DNA of 64,000 nt, taken from positions 62,001-126,000 of the forward strand of contig JAFKDC010000014.1 of assembly GCA_017255395.1 (NCBI GenBank), read 5' to 3'. Below the pieces are notes generated by a model. That model searched no databases. It saw only the letters and a program-made list of their open reading frames with translations, and was not told the origin of the DNA. A program made the translations under genes and the position numbers. This document shows positions 36,556 to 45,117 of this stretch, in pieces (within the stretch, counting starts at the first letter, position 1; each line of letters starts with the position of its first letter). This stretch comes from Enemella evansiae. Its GTDB lineage: Bacteria; Pseudomonadota; Alphaproteobacteria; Rhodobacterales; Rhodobacteraceae.

Positions 36556-37103
36556 GCGGTGGCCGGCCCTTTCCCCTCGCCCGCGATCTGCACCTCGTCG
36601 GGTGTTGCGCGAAAACCGACACCCTTGCGGGCCGCGCCGAATTGCCGCGTGATCGCCAGCAGGTGCAGCGCAGCCGCAGCGGCCCCGCCACCCTTGTTCT
36701 GGCCCTGCGATTCGGCCCGGACCCGGGCCTGTTCGTAGGTCTCGACCGTGAGGATTCCGTTGCCGATGCACAGCCCCTGAAGCCCCAGCAGCGTGATCGC
36801 CCGCGAGGAATCGTTGCAGACCGTGTCGTAATGGGTCGTCTCGCCCCGGATCACGCAGCCCAAGGCCACATAGGCGTCGAAATTCGACAGCCGCTCGGCG
36901 ATGCCGATGGCGCTGGGGATTTCCAGCGCGCCGGGCACCTCGATGGTCTCGTGCCAGCCGCCCGAAGCCTCGATTTCCGCCTGCGCGCCCTTCACCATCT
37001 CATCGGCGATGGCCTTGTAATAGGGCGCCACGACGATCAGCACCTTCACGGGCTTGTCGAATGCCGCGCGCGGCAGCGTGTAGTGCTCTTCGTTCGACGC
37101 CAT
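36552..37103 (-). CDS. ribH: 6,7-dimethyl-8-ribityllumazine synthase
   Basis: A 183-residue enzyme that condenses 3,4-dihydroxy-2-butanone 4-phosphate with the ribitylaminouracil in riboflavin synthesis. Blocks: VLIVVAPYYKAIADEMVKGA, IEVPGALEIPSAIGIA, ALGCVIRGETTHYDTVCNDSSRAI (catalytic His in GETTHYD) and NGILTVETYEQARVRA. The chain is somewhat longer than usual (about 155), with a C-terminal extension after LLAITRQFGAARKG. Its start overlaps the ribBX stop by one base (TGATG). Confidence 0.93.
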   Translation of the reverse strand: MASNEEHYTLPRAAFDKPVKVLIVVAPYYKAIADEMVKGAQAEIEASGGWHETIEVPGALEIPSAIGIAERLSNFDAYVALGCVIRGETTHYDTVCNDSSRAITLLGLQGLCIGNGILTVETYEQARVRAESQGQNKGGGAAAAALHLLAITRQFGAARKGVGFRATPDEVQIAGEGKGPATA

Positions 37104-38230
37104 CAGCCCAGCTCCGAGATCTTGCGGGTGCCGGTGATCTCCAGCCCGTAGGCCTCGAGCCCGACGATCTTGGGCGAGGGCGAGTTGGTCAGCAGCACCA
37201 GCTTCGACAGGCCCAGCGACGACAGGATCTGCGCGCCAAGCCCGTATTGCCGCAGTGTCTTGGGCGATACACCCTCGTTCGCGTCCAGCTTCATCGAGGT
37301 GTCGCGCAGCAGGACCACGACGCCACGGCCTTCGGCCGCCACGGCCTGCATCGCCGAGCCGAATTCGGCAGAGCGGCCCTTGGGCCCGGTGCCCACGACA
37401 TCCAGCATCGGGTCCAGCGCGTGCATCCGCACCAGCACCGGCGCATCGCCCGAAAGGTCGCCCTTGATCAGGACGATATGCTCGTCGCCGTGGCTTTCGT
37501 CGGTGTAGATCTTCATCTGCCACTCGCCGCCGAACTCGGATTGAACCGTCTCTTCGCTGCGCACCCGCACGAGGTTGTCGTTGCGGCGGCGGTAGGCGAT
37601 CAGGTCGCTGATCGTGCCGATCTTCAGCCCGTGCTTCTGCGAGAAGGCCACCAGTTCCGGCAGCCGCGCCATCGACCCGTCGTCGTTCATGATCTCGCAG
37701 ATCACGCCCGCCGGGTTCAGACCGGCAAGGCGCGCGACGTCGACGGCGGCCTCTGTGTGACCGGCGCGGACCAGCACGCCGCCCTTACGGGCGCGCAGCG
37801 GAAAGACATGGCCCGGGGTCGCGATATCCTGCGCCCCCTTGCTGGCATCGATTGCGGTGGCGACGGTGCGCGCCCGGTCGGCGGCGGAAATGCCGGTCGA
37901 AATACCCTCGCGCGCCTCGATCGAGGTGGTGAAGGCGGTTTCATGCCGCGACGAGTTGTTCGTCGACATCAGTTGCAGGCCCAGTTCGCCGATGCGCTCT
38001 TCGGTCATCGACAGGCAGATCAGCCCGCGCCCGTAGAGCGCCATGAAGTTGATCGTGTCCGGCGTCGCCCATTGCGCGGGGATCACGAGGTCGCCCTCGT
38101 TCTCGCGGTCCTCGTGGTCGACAAGGATGAACATGCGCCCGTTGCGCGCGTCCTCGATGATCTCCTCCACCGAAGAGATCGCGTCGCTCCAGCTTTCTTC
38201 GACTTGGCCGGGGGTCTCGTACTCTGCCAT
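37103..38230 (-). CDS. ribB: 3,4-dihydroxy-2-butanone-4-phosphate synthase with degenerate GTP cyclohydrolase II domain (RibBX)
   Basis: A 375-residue two-domain protein. Residues 1 to about 205 are an intact DHBP synthase: ILVDHEDRENEGDLVIPAQWATPDTINFMA, LGLQLM, HETAFTTSIEAREGISTGISAADRA and HVFPLRARKGGVLVRAGHTEAAVDVARLAG. The C-terminal half has the GTP cyclohydrolase II fold (LIKGDLSGDAPVLVRMH ... LGLSKLVLLTNSPSPK). However, the three zinc cysteines (SLRCDCG and the preceding Cys) are replaced by GTGPKGRSAEFG, and the RQEGRNIGL loop is altered. It therefore should not be called RibBA. It matches the RibBX arrangement reported in other proteobacteria, with GTP cyclohydrolase activity supplied by another gene. 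Confidence 0.9.
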   Translation of the reverse strand: MAEYETPGQVEESWSDAISSVEEIIEDARNGRMFILVDHEDRENEGDLVIPAQWATPDTINFMALYGRGLICLSMTEERIGELGLQLMSTNNSSRHETAFTTSIEAREGISTGISAADRARTVATAIDASKGAQDIATPGHVFPLRARKGGVLVRAGHTEAAVDVARLAGLNPAGVICEIMNDDGSMARLPELVAFSQKHGLKIGTISDLIAYRRRNDNLVRVRSEETVQSEFGGEWQMKIYTDESHGDEHIVLIKGDLSGDAPVLVRMHALDPMLDVVGTGPKGRSAEFGSAMQAVAAEGRGVVVLLRDTSMKLDANEGVSPKTLRQYGLGAQILSSLGLSKLVLLTNSPSPKIVGLEAYGLEITGTRKISELG

Positions 38231-38358
38231 GGGGCCTCCGCTAGGTTTGGCAGCGCAGATACGCCACCCGGCGCACGAAGGCCAGAGGCAACAGCGGTCA
38301 GCGACCGGCACAGACACTGTGCATCGGGCAAAAAAGCGGGGCGGTCCCGGTGTGGGGA

Positions 38359-38685
38359 TCAGTCGAAGATATCCTCGATCACGTCGAAGGCTTCATTGAA
38401 GAACCGCTGCGCCAGCCCCTTCTTCGATTTTTTCTTGCGGGATTTCTTCTTCCCCCGCCCCTCCAGCGCGCGCAGGATCTCGTCGGCGGGAGACTTCGGG
38501 CGTTTCGCGGCCTTTGCCAGGGGTGCCCTGCCCCGGCGCGTTTTGTCCGCGCCGGTCTTGAGGTTCTTCATCCGGCTCAGCGGTGCCCCGCAGGAGGCGC
38601 AGGCCAGTTCGTGCTGCACCGCGCCTTCCAGCACCAGCGCGGCGCGGGTGCCGCAGTAACAGCAGGTTGCAATCCGGGTCTGCAT
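38359..38685 (-). CDS. Zinc-ribbon protein of unknown function with basic tail
   Basis: A 108-residue protein with a CYCG...CASCG zinc ribbon in the first 35 residues (ATCCYCGTRAALV ... HELACASCGAPLSRMK). A lysine-rich central stretch (GRGKKKSRKKKSKKG) and an acidic C-terminal helix (RFFNEAFDVIEDIFD) follow. I know similar hypothetical proteins in Rhodobacterales but no function. ATG 38685 is used; a GTG directly before it is the only alternative. It lies nine bases after the rlmB-like gene on the same strand. Confidence 0.78.
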   Translation of the reverse strand: MQTRIATCCYCGTRAALVLEGAVQHELACASCGAPLSRMKNLKTGADKTRRGRAPLAKAAKRPKSPADEILRALEGRGKKKSRKKKSKKGLAQRFFNEAFDVIEDIFD

Positions 38686-38694
38686 CACCCCGAT

Positions 38695-39471
38695 CTAGGC
38701 GCGCGCGGCGTAGAGCGCAACGGCAGCGGCATTCGAGACATTCAGCGAGCCGAAGCCACCGGCGAAATCGATGCGCACAAGGCGATCCACGGTTTCCCTG
38801 GTCTTCGGACGCAGGCCCGGCCCCTCGGCCCCCAGCACCAGCGCGACCGGATCGGCGCGGCGGCCTTCCAGCGCCTCTTCGATGGTCACCTCGGCCTCGC
38901 CGTCGAGACCCAGCACCAGATAGCCCATGCCCTGCAGGGCCACGATGGTATCGGCAAGGTTGCGTTCGCGCAGGTAGGGCTGACGCTCCAGCGCGCCGCT
39001 TGCGGTCTTGGCCAGCGCGCCGGTTTCCGGCGCGGCGTGGTGGCGCGTGCCGATCACCGCCTGCGCGCCGAAGACCTCGGCCGAGCGCAGGATGGCGCCG
39101 ACGTTATGCGGGTCGGTGACGCGGTCCAGAAGCACCAGCCGCAGGGCACCCTCGCTGGCGATGGCCACATCCTCCAGCCGCCCCCAGTCGAGCGGCCTGA
39201 CCTCCAGCGCGGCGCCTTGATGGACCGAGTTCGGGTCCAGCGGCGCCTTGAAGCGGCGCGGGTCCTGTATCTCGGGCTCGATGCCAGCGGCGGTGACGGC
39301 CTCGGCCAGCTTGTCGGCGGCATTCGGGGTCAGAATCAGGTGCAGCTTCTCACGCCGGGGGTTCATCAGCGCATCGCGCACCGCATGCAGGCCGAACAGC
39401 CAGACGGTCTCTGCCGCCGAGGCCTTTTTCGCCTGTTCCTTCTCGACCACCCATTTCGGTTTCTTCGCCAT
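38695..39471 (-). CDS. rlmB: SpoU/TrmH-family RNA 2'-O-methyltransferase, RlmB-like
   Basis: A 258-residue SPOUT methyltransferase that probably methylates the 2'-OH of a guanosine in 23S rRNA. It has the N-terminal substrate-binding domain (ETVWLFGLHAVRDALMNPRR) and the three knot motifs: DPHNVGAILRSAEVFGA (motif 1, with Asn and Arg), ALVLGAEGPGL (motif 2) and GFGSLNVSNAAAVALY (motif 3). Start ATG 39471 precedes MAKKPKWVVEKEQ; the frame is open upstream but without family character. It faces tRNA-Tyr, transcribed the other way. Confidence 0.87.
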   Translation of the reverse strand: MAKKPKWVVEKEQAKKASAAETVWLFGLHAVRDALMNPRREKLHLILTPNAADKLAEAVTAAGIEPEIQDPRRFKAPLDPNSVHQGAALEVRPLDWGRLEDVAIASEGALRLVLLDRVTDPHNVGAILRSAEVFGAQAVIGTRHHAAPETGALAKTASGALERQPYLRERNLADTIVALQGMGYLVLGLDGEAEVTIEEALEGRRADPVALVLGAEGPGLRPKTRETVDRLVRIDFAGGFGSLNVSNAAAVALYAARA

Positions 39472-39600
39472 GATCAGACCCTTTCCGCCGGACCCATGCC
39501 TTCGCACCGAAAGAGGCGCTTTGCCAAGAGAATTTCCGGTTGACGGGGATTTTGGCCCCCTGTAATGACCCCCCACGCCGGACAATTCCCGGCGCCCGGT

Positions 39601-39684
39601 GGGCGACAGGCCGCAAGGTGTGGCAGGGGACTGTAACTCCCTCGAGGCGACTCACGCCTGGTTCGATTCCAGGGTCGCCCACCA
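39601..39684 (+). tRNA. tRNA-Tyr (GTA)
   Basis: Acceptor arms GGGCGAC/GTCGCCC, discriminator A and encoded CCA. The anticodon loop CTGTAAC gives GTA. A long class II variable arm and a T arm with GGTTCGATTCC are present. Length 84 bases including CCA. Confidence 0.95.
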
Positions 39685-39959
39685 TTCTTACAGATATAGC
39701 ATTGAAATCGTGATGAAACCGCGCCGGGTAGACCGCGCGCGTGTCATCCTTGCCTCCTGCCCATGGGAGCCGTGCTCCCCTTTTCAGAGGCAGACTGCAA
39801 GCCGGTCAGTCGGACAATGCCGGGGTCGGGCGGTCTCAATCCCGGATCACGAGAGGGCCACTGCCAACCCCGACAGGTGCAACTGGGTGAAGGCCCCGGT
39901 TCCGGGACGCGCGCAGGCTGGCCGCGCAGCGCCCCGGGCAGACGCGGCGGGATACGCGG

Positions 39960-40436
39960 TCAGGCGGCGGCTTCGCGGCAGGCGCGGCAAAGGCCCAGAG
40001 CCTCGACCGCCACCCGCTCGACCGCGAAACCGACCTCTGCCCCGGCCTCGCGCACCGCCGCCGTGGCGGCGCGGCCCGGCGCCTCGACCACCGTGTCGCA
40101 GGCGGTGCAGATCAGGAAACAGGGGGCGTGGCGCTCTCCGGGGCGACCGCAGGCGATGAAGGCATTCAGCCGTTCGACCCGATGCGCCAGCCCGTTCGCC
40201 ACGAGGAAATCCAGCGCCCGGTAGGCCACCGGCGGCTGCGAGCCAAAACCGCCCTCGCGCAGCCGGTCCAGCACCTCGTAGGCCCCCAGCGCGCGGTGCT
40301 CTTCCAGCAGCACCTCGAGCGCACGGCGCCGCACGGGGGTGAATTGCAGGCCCTTTTCGGAGCAGGTGTCCTCGGCGGCACGCATCGCGTCGGCGATGCA
40401 GGTCCCGTGATCGTGCTGCTCGAATCCCTGAAGCAT
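39960..40436 (-). CDS. zur: Fur-family zinc uptake regulator Zur
   Basis: A 158-residue Fur-family repressor. Helix-turn-helix: GLQFTPVRRRALEVLLEEHRALGAYEVLDRLREGG ... QPPVAYRALDFLVANGLAHRVERLNAFIAC. Dimerisation domain: structural-zinc cysteines in CFLICTACD and the C-terminal CRAC pair. The pattern (HAPCFLICTACDTVVE, no HHHDH stretch) fits Zur rather than Fur or PerR. No znuABC is adjacent here. A Zur-box-like sequence lies just upstream, consistent with autoregulation. Confidence 0.83.
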   Translation of the reverse strand: MLQGFEQHDHGTCIADAMRAAEDTCSEKGLQFTPVRRRALEVLLEEHRALGAYEVLDRLREGGFGSQPPVAYRALDFLVANGLAHRVERLNAFIACGRPGERHAPCFLICTACDTVVEAPGRAATAAVREAGAEVGFAVERVAVEALGLCRACREAAA

Positions 40437-40453
40437 GGCGACCCCTTCCCTTG

Positions 40454-40468
40454 CGATACAGTATAACA
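40454..40468 (-). promoter_or_regulatory. Candidate Zur box upstream of zur
   Basis: Read toward zur the sequence is TGTTATACTGTATCG, matching TGTTATAnTATAACA at about 11 of 14 positions. It lies 18-32 bases upstream of the ATG, where binding would repress the gene. Confidence 0.4.
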
Positions 40469-40629
40469 CCATAACCGCTTTACAGGGGCGCCGACAAGGC
40501 CGGGCCCGATCCCGCGGTGCGCCTGCGGCGCGCATCCCCTCTTGGGGGCGAGGCCCCCAAACCCCCGTTGCCGCCCCGCGCCGCGGGCGGGGCTTGCGTC
40601 ACACGATGCCCCCGTTGCGACGGCGTCCA

Positions 40630-40656
40630 GAGGTATTTGCGGGACCAGAGAAGCCC
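40630..40656 (+). repeat. Dispersed intergenic repeat, copy downstream of pxpA
   Basis: GAGGTATTTGCGGGACCAG followed by AGAAGCC matches the minus-strand copy at 30887 most closely. The 236-base gap between pxpA and zur also has a GGGGGC/GCCCCC inverted repeat. Confidence 0.6.
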
Positions 40657-40672
40657 CGGGGCGGGGCGGGCC

Positions 40673-41452
40673 TCAGGCGAAGCGCCCCCGGCGACCACAG
40701 AAGGCGGCAAGCGTGATGCCCTCTGCTTCGAGCCGCGCCCGGACCGCGCGGGCCATGGCCAGCGCCGTGGCGCCGTCGCCGTGCAGGCAGACGGTGTCCA
40801 CCGGGGCGGGGATCGGCGCGCCCTCGTCTGGCAGGATCGCGCCCGCGCGGACCATGCGGGCGACCCGGTCCGCCGCCTCTTCAGGGTCGTGGATCACCGC
40901 GCCCGGGCGGCTGCGGTCTACCAGCGTGGCGTCAGCGTTGTAGGCCCGGTCGGCAAAGATCTCGCCCGCCCAGGGGCAGCCCAAAGCCTCGGCCGCGCGC
41001 TGTTGCGCCGTCGCCGCCAGAACCATGACAATGACCTCCGGCGCGACCTCCTGGGCGGCACCGTAGCAGGCGCGCGCCAGCCCCTCGTCCTCGGAGGCCA
41101 TGTTGGACAGCGCGCCGTGCAGTTTCAGGTGGCGCACCCTGCCGCCCGAGGCCCGCGCCATGGCCTGCGCGGCGCCCAACTGGTACTGCACGAGATGGCG
41201 CAGCGTGGCCTCTGGCAGGTGCATGCGGCGGCGGCCAAAGCCCTGCAGGTCGGCAAAGCCGGGGTGCGCGCCGATGCCCACGCCCCGGGCCACGGCCCCG
41301 GACATGGTCGCGGCCATGACGTCCGGATCGCCCGCGTGCAGCCCGCAGGCGACATTGGCGGAGGTCACAACCTCCAGCAGGGCCGCGTCCTGCCCCATCA
41401 CCCAGGGACCAAAGCTTTCGCCCATGTCGGCGTTCAGGTCGACGGTCTTCAT
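40673..41452 (-). CDS. pxpA: 5-oxoprolinase subunit A (PxpA, LamB/YcsF family)
   Basis: A 259-residue protein of the LamB/YcsF family that acts with PxpBC in ATP-dependent hydrolysis of 5-oxoproline to glutamate. Signatures: MKTVDLNADMGESFGPW, NVACGLHAGDP, GVGIGAHPGFADLQGFGRR, HLKLHGALSNMA, EIFADRAYN and DTVCLHGD. Its ATG overlaps the pxpC stop (ATGA). Confidence 0.93.
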   Translation of the reverse strand: MKTVDLNADMGESFGPWVMGQDAALLEVVTSANVACGLHAGDPDVMAATMSGAVARGVGIGAHPGFADLQGFGRRRMHLPEATLRHLVQYQLGAAQAMARASGGRVRHLKLHGALSNMASEDEGLARACYGAAQEVAPEVIVMVLAATAQQRAAEALGCPWAGEIFADRAYNADATLVDRSRPGAVIHDPEEAADRVARMVRAGAILPDEGAPIPAPVDTVCLHGDGATALAMARAVRARLEAEGITLAAFCGRRGRFA

Positions 41453-42456
41453 GACAGCTCCTCTCCGGCGGTGACGCCGCTGATCAGGGTATGGGTCAGG
41501 AGGTCCGGCACATCGCGCGGATGGCGGACCAGCGGCGTTGCCAGCCCCGGCAGCGCGGCCAGATGGCGGCGCAGGCGCGCCTCGGCCTCCAGTGCCTCGG
41601 GGCGACTGACGAAGCGGAAGCGCAGCCGGGCGCCGGGCCCGGCCTGCGCCGCGCGCGGCAGGTCGGCGGGGATCACCGTGCCGATGCGCGGGTAGCCCCC
41701 GGTGGTCTGGCATTCCGCCAGCAAGAGGTAGGGCGCGCCGTCGCCGGGGATCTGGAGGTCGCCTGGGGTGATGGCCTCGGAGAGGATGCTTTGACCCGAG
41801 GACAGGCCAAAGCCGCCGCCCCCCGGTGTCAGGCGCACCCCCATGCGGTTGCCGCGAGCGTCGCGGGTGAAGGTTTCGGCCTCGAAGCGGGCGCGCTCGG
41901 CTTCGGGAAAGAGTTCGGTCTGCAGGCCGGGCAGGACGCGCAGCGTGCCACCGCCGAAGCGGTCGTCGGGCGGCAGGCACAGCCCCGTCGGCCCGCCCCG
42001 GTCGGGGGCGAGCGGCAGGCGGTCTCCGGCCTCGAGCGCCCGCCCCAGCCCCGCCGCCAGATGGGCCGAGACCGCCCCCAGCATCGGGGGCAGGTCGAAG
42101 CCGCCGCCGAGGGTCAGCATGCCGCAGGTGCCCGTGCTGCCGCCGTCGATGCGCAGCACCGCCCCGGCGGGCAGCGCATGCGAGGCGTTCCACGCGAGCG
42201 GCGCGCCATCCACCGAGGCCCGCATCGGCGCGCCGGTCAGGGCGATGCGCAGCGGCACCCCGGCCCGAAAGCGCCCGCCCATGCCGATCATCTCCAGCGC
42301 CGCGCCCGGCGGCTGGCGCAGCAGCGCCGCGCCCTCGGCAAGCGCCAGACGGTCCAGCGCGCCACCGCGCGACAGGCCCTGCGCAAGGTAGCCCGGGCGG
42401 CCCGCATCCTGCAGGGTGACGCCCGGCCCGGCCGAAAGGATCTCCAGCACGCTCAT
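41449..42456 (-). CDS. pxpC: 5-oxoprolinase subunit C (PxpC, biotin-dependent carboxyltransferase-like)
   Basis: A 335-residue protein of the KipA/PxpC family: VLEILSAGPGVTLQDAGRPGYLAQGLSRGGALDRLALAEGAALL at the N-terminus, CGMLTLGGGFDLPPMLGA, and NRMGVRLTPGG ... ILSEAITPGDLQIPGDGAPYLLLAECQTTGGYPRIGTVI. Forms the heteromeric PxpBC component. It follows pxpB by 43 bases. Confidence 0.92.
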   Translation of the reverse strand: MSVLEILSAGPGVTLQDAGRPGYLAQGLSRGGALDRLALAEGAALLRQPPGAALEMIGMGGRFRAGVPLRIALTGAPMRASVDGAPLAWNASHALPAGAVLRIDGGSTGTCGMLTLGGGFDLPPMLGAVSAHLAAGLGRALEAGDRLPLAPDRGGPTGLCLPPDDRFGGGTLRVLPGLQTELFPEAERARFEAETFTRDARGNRMGVRLTPGGGGFGLSSGQSILSEAITPGDLQIPGDGAPYLLLAECQTTGGYPRIGTVIPADLPRAAQAGPGARLRFRFVSRPEALEAEARLRRHLAALPGLATPLVRHPRDVPDLLTHTLISGVTAGEELS

Positions 42457-42499
42457 GCCCCACCCTTCCGGTGGCGTGGCGGGGCTGTGCCCGGCGCGG

Positions 42500-43237
42500 T
42501 CATGTCAGCGGCTCGGCTGTGATGCCGTCCTCTTTGGCCGCCCCCATGGCCTCGAAGGCGGCGCGGTCGATGGCCGGAAAACGCACCGCGTCGCCGGGGC
42601 GCAGCAGGAAGGGCTCTGCCGTCCCGGGCCGGAAGAGGCGCGCATGGGTCTGCCCGACATGGCGCCAGCCGGTGGGGGTGGAGACCGAGAACAGCACCAT
42701 CTGCCGGATCGCCACCACCAGCGCGCCCACCGGCACCTGCGGGGTCAGGCCGGTCTGGCGCGGGATGTCCCAGGCCTCGGGCAATGTGCCGAGATAGGGC
42801 TGGCCCGGCGCGAAGCCGATGGTCGTCACCCGCAGCGGCGCCTGCGACAACTGGTCGATGGCCTCGGCCTGTGACAGGCCCGCAAGCGCGGCGGCCTCGG
42901 CCAGTTGCGGGGCGCGGTCGGTGCCGTAGAGCGTGGGGATGTGCAGGAGCCGCCGCCCCTCTGGCAGCGGCGCGGCGTACCAGTCCTGCGCGGCGAGCCG
43001 CTGGCGCAGCTCTGCCGTCAGCCGCTCCAGCGGCAGGTGCAGCGGATCGAAGCGCAACTGGGTGGAGACCAGCGCGGTCGAGACCTCTTCGACGGCCTCC
43101 GGCGGATCGCTTTCCAGCGCCGCGCGGAAGGCCAGCGCTGCGCGGTTGGCCGGCTCGGTCAGGGTATCGGCAAACCGCACGAGCACCCCGTCGAGGCCGA
43201 GGGGATCGATGCGCGGGAATGTGTCGGCGGCAGTCAT
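42500..43237 (-). CDS. pxpB: 5-oxoprolinase subunit B (PxpB, KipI family)
   Basis: A 245-residue protein of the KipI/PxpB family: GLDGVLVRFADTLTEPANRAALAFRAAL, RRLLHIPTLYG, TTIGFAPGQPYLGTLPEAWDIPR and VPVGALVVAIRQMVLFSVSTPTGWRHVGQT. First gene of the pxpB-pxpC-pxpA operon. ATG 43237 is the first in-frame Met before the family start; the region upstream in frame is proline-rich and not family-like. Confidence 0.9.
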   Translation of the reverse strand: MTAADTFPRIDPLGLDGVLVRFADTLTEPANRAALAFRAALESDPPEAVEEVSTALVSTQLRFDPLHLPLERLTAELRQRLAAQDWYAAPLPEGRRLLHIPTLYGTDRAPQLAEAAALAGLSQAEAIDQLSQAPLRVTTIGFAPGQPYLGTLPEAWDIPRQTGLTPQVPVGALVVAIRQMVLFSVSTPTGWRHVGQTHARLFRPGTAEPFLLRPGDAVRFPAIDRAAFEAMGAAKEDGITAEPLT

Positions 43238-43687
43238 ACGGTCATGGGGATCACAGCGCGGCGGGGCTGTCCAGAGGGCGGGTCCGGGTCGGGAGTTCAG
43301 GAACGGCAGGGCAAGGGGCCGGGTTGGGGCGGCAGGGCCTGTGGGTTGGAGCGGCGCATCGGGACACTGGTCGGGGTGTTGATTTCGGGGTTGCCCGCAC
43401 GGGCTCGGCAGCCTGTCGAGAGATCGGCCCAAGTGTGACGGCTGGCAGTGCAGGCCGCAGAGTTGAGGGGCCCCTGCCCCCGGCCTGCGACCCCCCGAGG
43501 TATTTTCAAAGCCCAAGAAGACGGGAATGGCGCCTTGCCGGGGTGCGGCGCACCGGATGTCCTCGCGGAGGGGTTCGTGGCGTGTTTTGCCTCTGGCCGC
43601 GCGAGTCGCGGGCCGGGCGCGGGAGCAGGCGGTGAAGCCTGGCCCCGCCCGGGCTCCGCCTGTTGCGCGGCGCGCCCGGGCCCGTGA
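43238..43687. other. Intergenic region with one dispersed repeat
   Basis: The 450 bases upstream of pxpB hold a copy of the dispersed repeat at 43491-43525 (CCGAGGTATTTTCAAAGCCC followed by AAGAAG), preceded by a GGGGCCCCTGCCCC element. The remainder should contain the pxp promoter. No gene is seen. Confidence 0.5.
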
Positions 43688-44935
43688 TCAGGCGGCGATC
43701 TGCTGCATCGCCGTCAGGAAGGCGCGGACCTCGTCGGCGCTGTTGTAATGCGCCATCGAGACGCGGATGCAATCGGCCTGCCCCAGCGGTTCCAGCACGT
43801 TGCCCGAATAGTGGTCGGCCTTGCGGGTATGGGTGCGGATGCCCGCCTCGTTCAGGGCGGTAACGATCTGCGGCGAGGGCACGCCCTCTTTCCAGAAGCT
43901 CACGAGGCCTTCGCGCGCCGCATTGTCGGCGCCGCCGACGATCTGGACGCCGGGCAGACTGGCGAGACCGGCGAGGTTGTCCACCCCATGCACCATCATC
44001 TGCGCCAGCGCCGCCTCGTGGTCGTGGATCGCGCGACCCGCCGCCTCGATCCGGGCGCGGCGGTCGGTCTCGTCCGAGACCTCTCCGCCCAGCCAGTCGA
44101 AGTAGGAAACCACCTCGCGGAAGGTGGCATAGGCGCCGGTGTCGCGGGTGCCCAGTTCCCACTGGCCCTCGGGCGCGCCGATCAGCGCGTCATGGGCCAG
44201 CGCGGTCAGCCTATCCGAGGCCCATGCGATGCCGTAGCCGTGGCGCGAGAAGACCTTGTAGGGCGAGATCACGTAGCCGTCGACATCCGCCGCCTGAAGG
44301 TCGATGCCGCCGTGGCAGGCGTGCTGGATGCCGTCCACGATGATCAGCGCGTCCGGCGCCGTGGCGCGGATCGCCCCCGCGATGGCGGCCAGGTCCATGC
44401 CCATGCCGGTCACCGGCGAGGTATGCAGGATGGTCGCCACGGCGGTGTCCTTGGTGACCTTGGCCGCATAGGCCTCTGCCGAGACGGTGCCGGTGGCGTC
44501 GTCGTGCTTGATCAGCACGTGTTCGCGGCCCGCCTGCGCCGACCAGCGCGCGGCGGCGCTGCGCGAGGCGGGATGTTCCAGCGTCGAGCCCAGCACCGGG
44601 CCGGGGCGCGCGCCGAGGCAGGCGTCGCGGATCAGGCGGAACAGCAGTTCCGTGCCGCTCTCGCCAAACAGCACCTTGCCGCCCTCGGCGTTGAAGAACT
44701 CGGCCACATCGGCGCGGGCGCCGTCGATGACCTCTTGCAGGGCCTTGGCAGCGGGATTGTCACGGCCCTGGTTGTCGGGGATCGCGGCAAAAAGCGCCGA
44801 GGTCTCGACCACCGCGTTCAGCGTCAGCGCGCCGCCGGCGTTCTCGAAGAAGACGCGCGGGCCGGTGAAGGGGCATGTGCCGACGTGGGCAAAGCGTGAA
44901 CGGATCTCGGACAGCAGCTCGGGGGAGAAGGTCAA
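43688..44935 (-). CDS. Class V aminotransferase, cysteine desulfurase-like
   Basis: A 415-residue PLP enzyme of fold type I. The Schiff-base Lys is in DGYVISPYKVFSRHGYGIAW, the cofactor Asp in LIIVDGIQHACHGGIDLQ, and FGESGTELLFRLIRDA and TSPVTGMGMDL are present. It resembles the SufS-like subfamily that has no proven desulfurase role. The start is probably TTG 44935, which overlaps the yacG stop (TTGA) and is preceded by AAGGAAA. No in-frame ATG is available near the family N-terminus (FSPELLSEIRSRFAHV). Confidence 0.82.
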   Translation of the reverse strand: MTFSPELLSEIRSRFAHVGTCPFTGPRVFFENAGGALTLNAVVETSALFAAIPDNQGRDNPAAKALQEVIDGARADVAEFFNAEGGKVLFGESGTELLFRLIRDACLGARPGPVLGSTLEHPASRSAAARWSAQAGREHVLIKHDDATGTVSAEAYAAKVTKDTAVATILHTSPVTGMGMDLAAIAGAIRATAPDALIIVDGIQHACHGGIDLQAADVDGYVISPYKVFSRHGYGIAWASDRLTALAHDALIGAPEGQWELGTRDTGAYATFREVVSYFDWLGGEVSDETDRRARIEAAGRAIHDHEAALAQMMVHGVDNLAGLASLPGVQIVGGADNAAREGLVSFWKEGVPSPQIVTALNEAGIRTHTRKADHYSGNVLEPLGQADCIRVSMAHYNSADEVRAFLTAMQQIAA

Positions 44936-45117
44936 TGCGGTTTCCTTTGTTCTTCGCGAAGGACGGCCTCTGCCGCCTCTTCCATGTCTTCGGGATCGTC
45001 CGAGGGGATGGCATAGCTGCCCGTCATCCAGCGTGCGAGATCGACATCCGCGCAGCGTTTGGAGCAGAAGGGGCGGAATTCGGTCACGGCCTTGCGCTGG
45101 CAGATCGGGCAGCTCAC
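44932..45117 (-). CDS. yacG: DNA gyrase inhibitor / zinc protein YacG
   Basis: A 61-residue zinc-finger protein with the complete YacG signature CPICQRKAVTEFRPFCSKRCADVDLARWMTGSYAIP and an acidic C-terminus. The start is GTG 45117, overlapping the RNase stop (GTGA). Confidence 0.92.
   Translation of the reverse strand: MSCPICQRKAVTEFRPFCSKRCADVDLARWMTGSYAIPSDDPEDMEEAAEAVLREEQRKPH

Noticed and set aside
37103-38230. Annotation as bifunctional RibBA
   Set aside because: The zinc cysteines and the RQEGR-type loop of GTP cyclohydrolase II are missing.
38231-38358. FMN riboswitch in front of ribBX
   Set aside because: The 128-base gap contains no FMN-aptamer core and is too short for a full element with expression platform.
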